From NCBI GenBank assembly GCA_020722375.1, contig DYKX01000009.1, positions 1 through 33,375 on the forward strand: a DNA stretch of 33,375 nucleotides, in the 5' to 3' direction. The position numbers were made by a program, and so were the translations under genes. Shown one piece after another: positions 29,964 through 33,375 of this stretch. The notes under the pieces were generated by a model, which saw only the letters and a program-made list of their open reading frames with translations, did not search any database and was not told the origin of the DNA. Each line of letters opens with the position of its first letter. The first letter of the stretch is position 1. The DNA is from Anaerolinea thermophila (GTDB taxonomy: Bacteria; Chloroflexota; Anaerolineae; Anaerolineales; Villigracilaceae).

Positions 29964-30611
29964 GGAGCGGCGGAGGCGGAGGATAATGGCAATAATGATG
30001 AAGACAAGGAAAGTAGCAAGGATGGCTCGAATTAGAAAGGCGTAGATCTGCGAGTCGGTCAGCGAGGCGGGGTTGGGTGGAAGAGGCGTGGGCGTGGGTA
30101 AACGCGTCGAGGTCGGGGCAGGCTGGGGTGTCGGAGGGAGAGGCGAGGCGATGGAAAGAGGAGCAAATTCGGAGGTGGCTGTCTGCTCGGGGGTAGAAGT
30201 CAGCGCGGGAGTCTCGGTCGGCAATTGGTTGCGGATGCGGAGTCCCGTCACGAGGGCTTCCAGGATGGAGCCATCTTCCAGGGTCACGCGCAGGCGCAGG
30301 TGGTAGTCGCCGTCGGTGACGAGGGTGGTGTCCCAGGCGGCAAGCAGGCCGTCGGTCACGGGGGAATCGGTCTGGTAGATGAGGAACCAGGTCGAGGTCG
30401 AACCCGCTTCGGAGGCGATGTCCGAGGCGTAGGCGAAGGCCAGTTCGGACGAGAGGAATCCGTCCGCGGCGCTGGTCCCCATGATATTGACGAGGCCCTG
30501 CAACACGTCTCCCGAAGCGGGCGCAGTGATGCGGATGGACGTCTGCACCTGAACGGGACGTTGCGGAAGGAACAGCGCGAGGGCGAGAAATCCCGCCAAC
30601 AGCCAGCGCAT
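29961..30611 (-). CDS. Secreted, C-terminally membrane-anchored protein, unknown function
   Basis: About 216 residues from the ATG at 30611, whose A is the last base of the upstream TAA (TAATG coupling). A signal peptide (MRWLLAGFLALALFLPQRPVQVQ) leads to an extracellular Ig-like/beta domain (about 25-135, ITAPASGDVLQGLVNIMGT...YHLRLRVTLEDGSILEALVTGLRI). A Pro/Thr/Ser-rich stalk (about 137-180, PTETPALTSTPEQ) follows, then a membrane helix (AFLIRAILATFLVFIIIAIIL) with a basic end (RLRRS). It looks like a wall- or membrane-tethered surface protein. The specific role is unknown. Confidence 0.75.
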   Translation of the reverse strand: MRWLLAGFLALALFLPQRPVQVQTSIRITAPASGDVLQGLVNIMGTSAADGFLSSELAFAYASDIASEAGSTSTWFLIYQTDSPVTDGLLAAWDTTLVTDGDYHLRLRVTLEDGSILEALVTGLRIRNQLPTETPALTSTPEQTATSEFAPLSIASPLPPTPQPAPTSTRLPTPTPLPPNPASLTDSQIYAFLIRAILATFLVFIIIAIILRLRRS

Positions 30612-30808
30612 TAGAAGAGGCTCAACCAGTCGGTGTTGGTGATGATGCCGCAGGCGATCAAGATGAAGAGAATGAGCAGGACAAATCCACACCCAAACCC
30701 GAAACACCCACCCCTGCCAAAACCGATGTTCTTTTGGAGCCAGTTGAACAGTTTATCGAGCAAAAAGAGTTGGAGCAAACCAGCCAGACAGCCTCGTCGG
30801 TCGTTCAT
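30611..30808 (-). CDS. Small membrane protein, unknown function
   Basis: About 65 residues from the ATG at 30808, set by an AAAGGAGA site. It has one long hydrophobic helix (about 38-55, CGFVLLILFILIACGI) after a Gly/Cys-rich stretch (GFGRGGCFGFGCG). The stop overlaps the start of the next gene by one base, so the two are translationally coupled and probably work together at the membrane. Confidence 0.7.
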   Translation of the reverse strand: MNDRRGCLAGLLQLFLLDKLFNWLQKNIGFGRGGCFGFGCGFVLLILFILIACGIITNTDWLSLF

Positions 30809-30956
30809 GGGAGTCTCCTTTCGCGATTGCAACTGGTAAGTTTAACATGAAGGAAGGGCTGGGTCAAATTGAAGAAAAATGACATGTTCTGGCAATTCTC
30901 AGGCGCAATTCTTTTATGGTAAACTCTGGCGTGAAACCTGAATGGAGTAACCCCAT

Positions 30957-31331
30957 ATGAGCAAATCACGAAGCGACCAGATGGTGGAACGCCTGCGCGC
31001 GATGCAGGCCGCCGCCCCCGATGTTGAAGCCTCTGCCATCGTCTCGGTGGACGGCCTGATCATGGCCTCCGCGCTCCCGCAGGATGTGGAGGAAGACCGC
31101 GTCTCGGCCATGTCGGCGGCCATGCTCAGCCTCGGCGAGCGCATCTCTGGCGAACTGGGACGCGGCGGTCTCGAACAAGTCTACATTAAGGGCGACGACG
31201 GCGCCATTGTGCTGACCTCGGTGGGGACGGAAGCGGTTCTGACCGCCCTCGCGCGGCCGGAGGCCAAATTGGGCTTGATCTTCCTCGAAATGCGCCGCGC
31301 CGCCGAAGACCTGACAAAGTTGGTCGGATGA
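30957..31331 (+). CDS. Roadblock/LC7-domain protein (MglB-like)
   Basis: A 124-residue Roadblock/LC7 fold: helix, then ASAIVSVDGLIMASALPQDVEEDRVSAMSAAMLSLGERIS, then VYIKGDDGAIVLTSVGTEAVLTALARPEAKLGLIFLEM. This closely follows the bacterial MglB/roadblock pattern. MglB-type proteins act as GTPase-activating partners of small Ras-like GTPases (MglA) in polarity or motility; no GTPase gene lies in this window. GGAG before the ATG and a TAAACT -10 (30919-30924) support a separate transcript. A strong terminator follows. Confidence 0.85.
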   Translation: MSKSRSDQMVERLRAMQAAAPDVEASAIVSVDGLIMASALPQDVEEDRVSAMSAAMLSLGERISGELGRGGLEQVYIKGDDGAIVLTSVGTEAVLTALARPEAKLGLIFLEMRRAAEDLTKLVG

Positions 31332-31358
31332 ACCGAAAGAAATTGACATCGCTCATGA

Positions 31359-33086
<1,728 letters not shown>

Positions 33087-33089
<3 letters not shown>

Positions 33090-33114
33090 TCAGTTTTCAG
33101 TGATCAGTCATCAG
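33087..33114. repeat. TGATCAG heptamer array at the pyrG stop
   Basis: TGATCAG-TTTTCAG-TGATCAG-TCATCAG; the first three bases are the pyrG stop codon. Confidence 0.8.
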
Positions 33115-33120
33115 TTGGTG

Positions 33121-33151
33121 AGCCTCGCGGAAGATGGACGCGAGGCTTTTT
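33121..33151 (+). terminator. Intrinsic terminator of pyrG
   Basis: AGCCTCGCG (33121-33129) pairs perfectly with CGCGAGGCT (33139-33147), followed by a T-run to 33151. Confidence 0.85.
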
Positions 33152-33175
33152 GATTCCTTGCAAACACCTTGCATG

Positions 33176-33205
33176 TGACCAAAGTCATGGTACGGAATGT
33201 ACCAT
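33176..33205. promoter_or_regulatory. Two adjacent palindromes before the last gene
   Basis: TGAC-CAAA-GTCA (33176-33187, within TGTGACCAAAGTCATG, loosely CRP/FNR-family-like) touches ATGGTAC-GGAAT-GTACCAT (33187-33205). They lie 37-66 bases before the start codon at 33242, so they are candidates for regulator binding. The identity of any regulator is unknown. Confidence 0.45.
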
Positions 33206-33241
33206 TTATGTTATGTTGCTTCAAATTTTCACGGGCTTATC

Positions 33242-33375
33242 ATGAAAGAAGCAGAAATGAAACCAAAAATTCGCCTCATTGCCTATGTTATTTTCATCCT
33301 CATCTTCCTCACTGCTGCCAGCGTTCCACGTAACCCCGCCCTGAACAGCCTGCCTCCCGAAACCGCGCGCTTCGG
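33242..33375 (+). CDS. Secreted or membrane protein, partial (3' end cut by window)
   Basis: Starts at the ATG at 33242 or, in frame, 33257. From the second ATG it reads MKPKIRLIAYVIFILIFLTAASVP, a basic start and one hydrophobic helix typical of a signal peptide or anchor, then RNPALNSLPPETARF to the window end. A GAAAGAAG stretch before 33257 could serve as ribosome binding site. Too little is present to suggest a function. Confidence 0.6.
   Translation, partial: MKEAEMKPKIRLIAYVIFILIFLTAASVPRNPALNSLPPETARF

Overview
The window looks like about 33 kb of chromosome from a member of the Chloroflexota, most likely of the class Anaerolineae. This is an inference from protein style, the moderately high GC content, many near-leaderless promoters, a GAACNNNNGTTC-type SOS box and an unusual load of short heptamer-type repeats. 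No rRNA or marker gene fixes the taxonomy. Nearly all genes are ordinary chromosomal genes. I see no phage, no intact transposase gene, no CRISPR array and no tRNA.

Layout. 1-471: a 5'-truncated BrnT-like toxin and its overlapping antitoxin. 478-3966: an aspartyl/asparaginyl-tRNA synthetase operon (aspS, asnS), preceded by what reads as a complete transcription attenuator. It has an extended -10 promoter, a near-leaderless Asn/Asp-rich leader peptide, and mutually exclusive pause, antiterminator and terminator stems. 4135-7790: an HExxH protein (minus strand), an SCP2-type thiolase, a PilZ protein and two tandem PlsC-like acyltransferases. 7785-11623 (minus): a three-gene operon of a conserved unknown, a DASS/SLC13-type transporter with RCK_C domains, and a hydantoinase/dihydropyrimidinase. 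11700-12275: 6S RNA, followed by a second, unrecognised structured transcript. 12476-15735: an HTH-methylguanine methyltransferase, an EamA exporter and glutamine synthetase. 15897-18293 (minus): a cytochrome cd1 nitrite reductase fused to an N-terminal cupredoxin and an extra cytochrome c. 18474-19554: a frameshifted acyltransferase. 19659-21483: an aldo-keto reductase and a Phd/PIN toxin-antitoxin pair with a large palindromic operator. 21678-23711 (minus): uvrB behind a palindromic SOS box. 23884-25467: a lipoprotein and a deleted membrane-protein pseudogene. 25641-30808 (minus): mfd, pth and two small envelope genes. 30957-33089: a Roadblock protein and pyrG, then the start of one more secreted or membrane protein.

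The genes suggest a denitrification-capable heterotroph (NirS, ammonium assimilation by GlnA, hydantoin/pyrimidine catabolism) with c-di-GMP signalling (PilZ) and standard DNA repair (UvrB, Mfd, Ogt/Ada).

Two signals stand out. First is the Asn/Asp attenuator before aspS-asnS. Second is a family of heptamer/octamer repeats that supply the stop codons of at least five genes, abut the GTG starts of pth and mfd, and lie in frame at five places inside mfd. Several dispersed palindromic (MITE-like) elements occur as well, one of which forms the C-terminal end of two unrelated genes.
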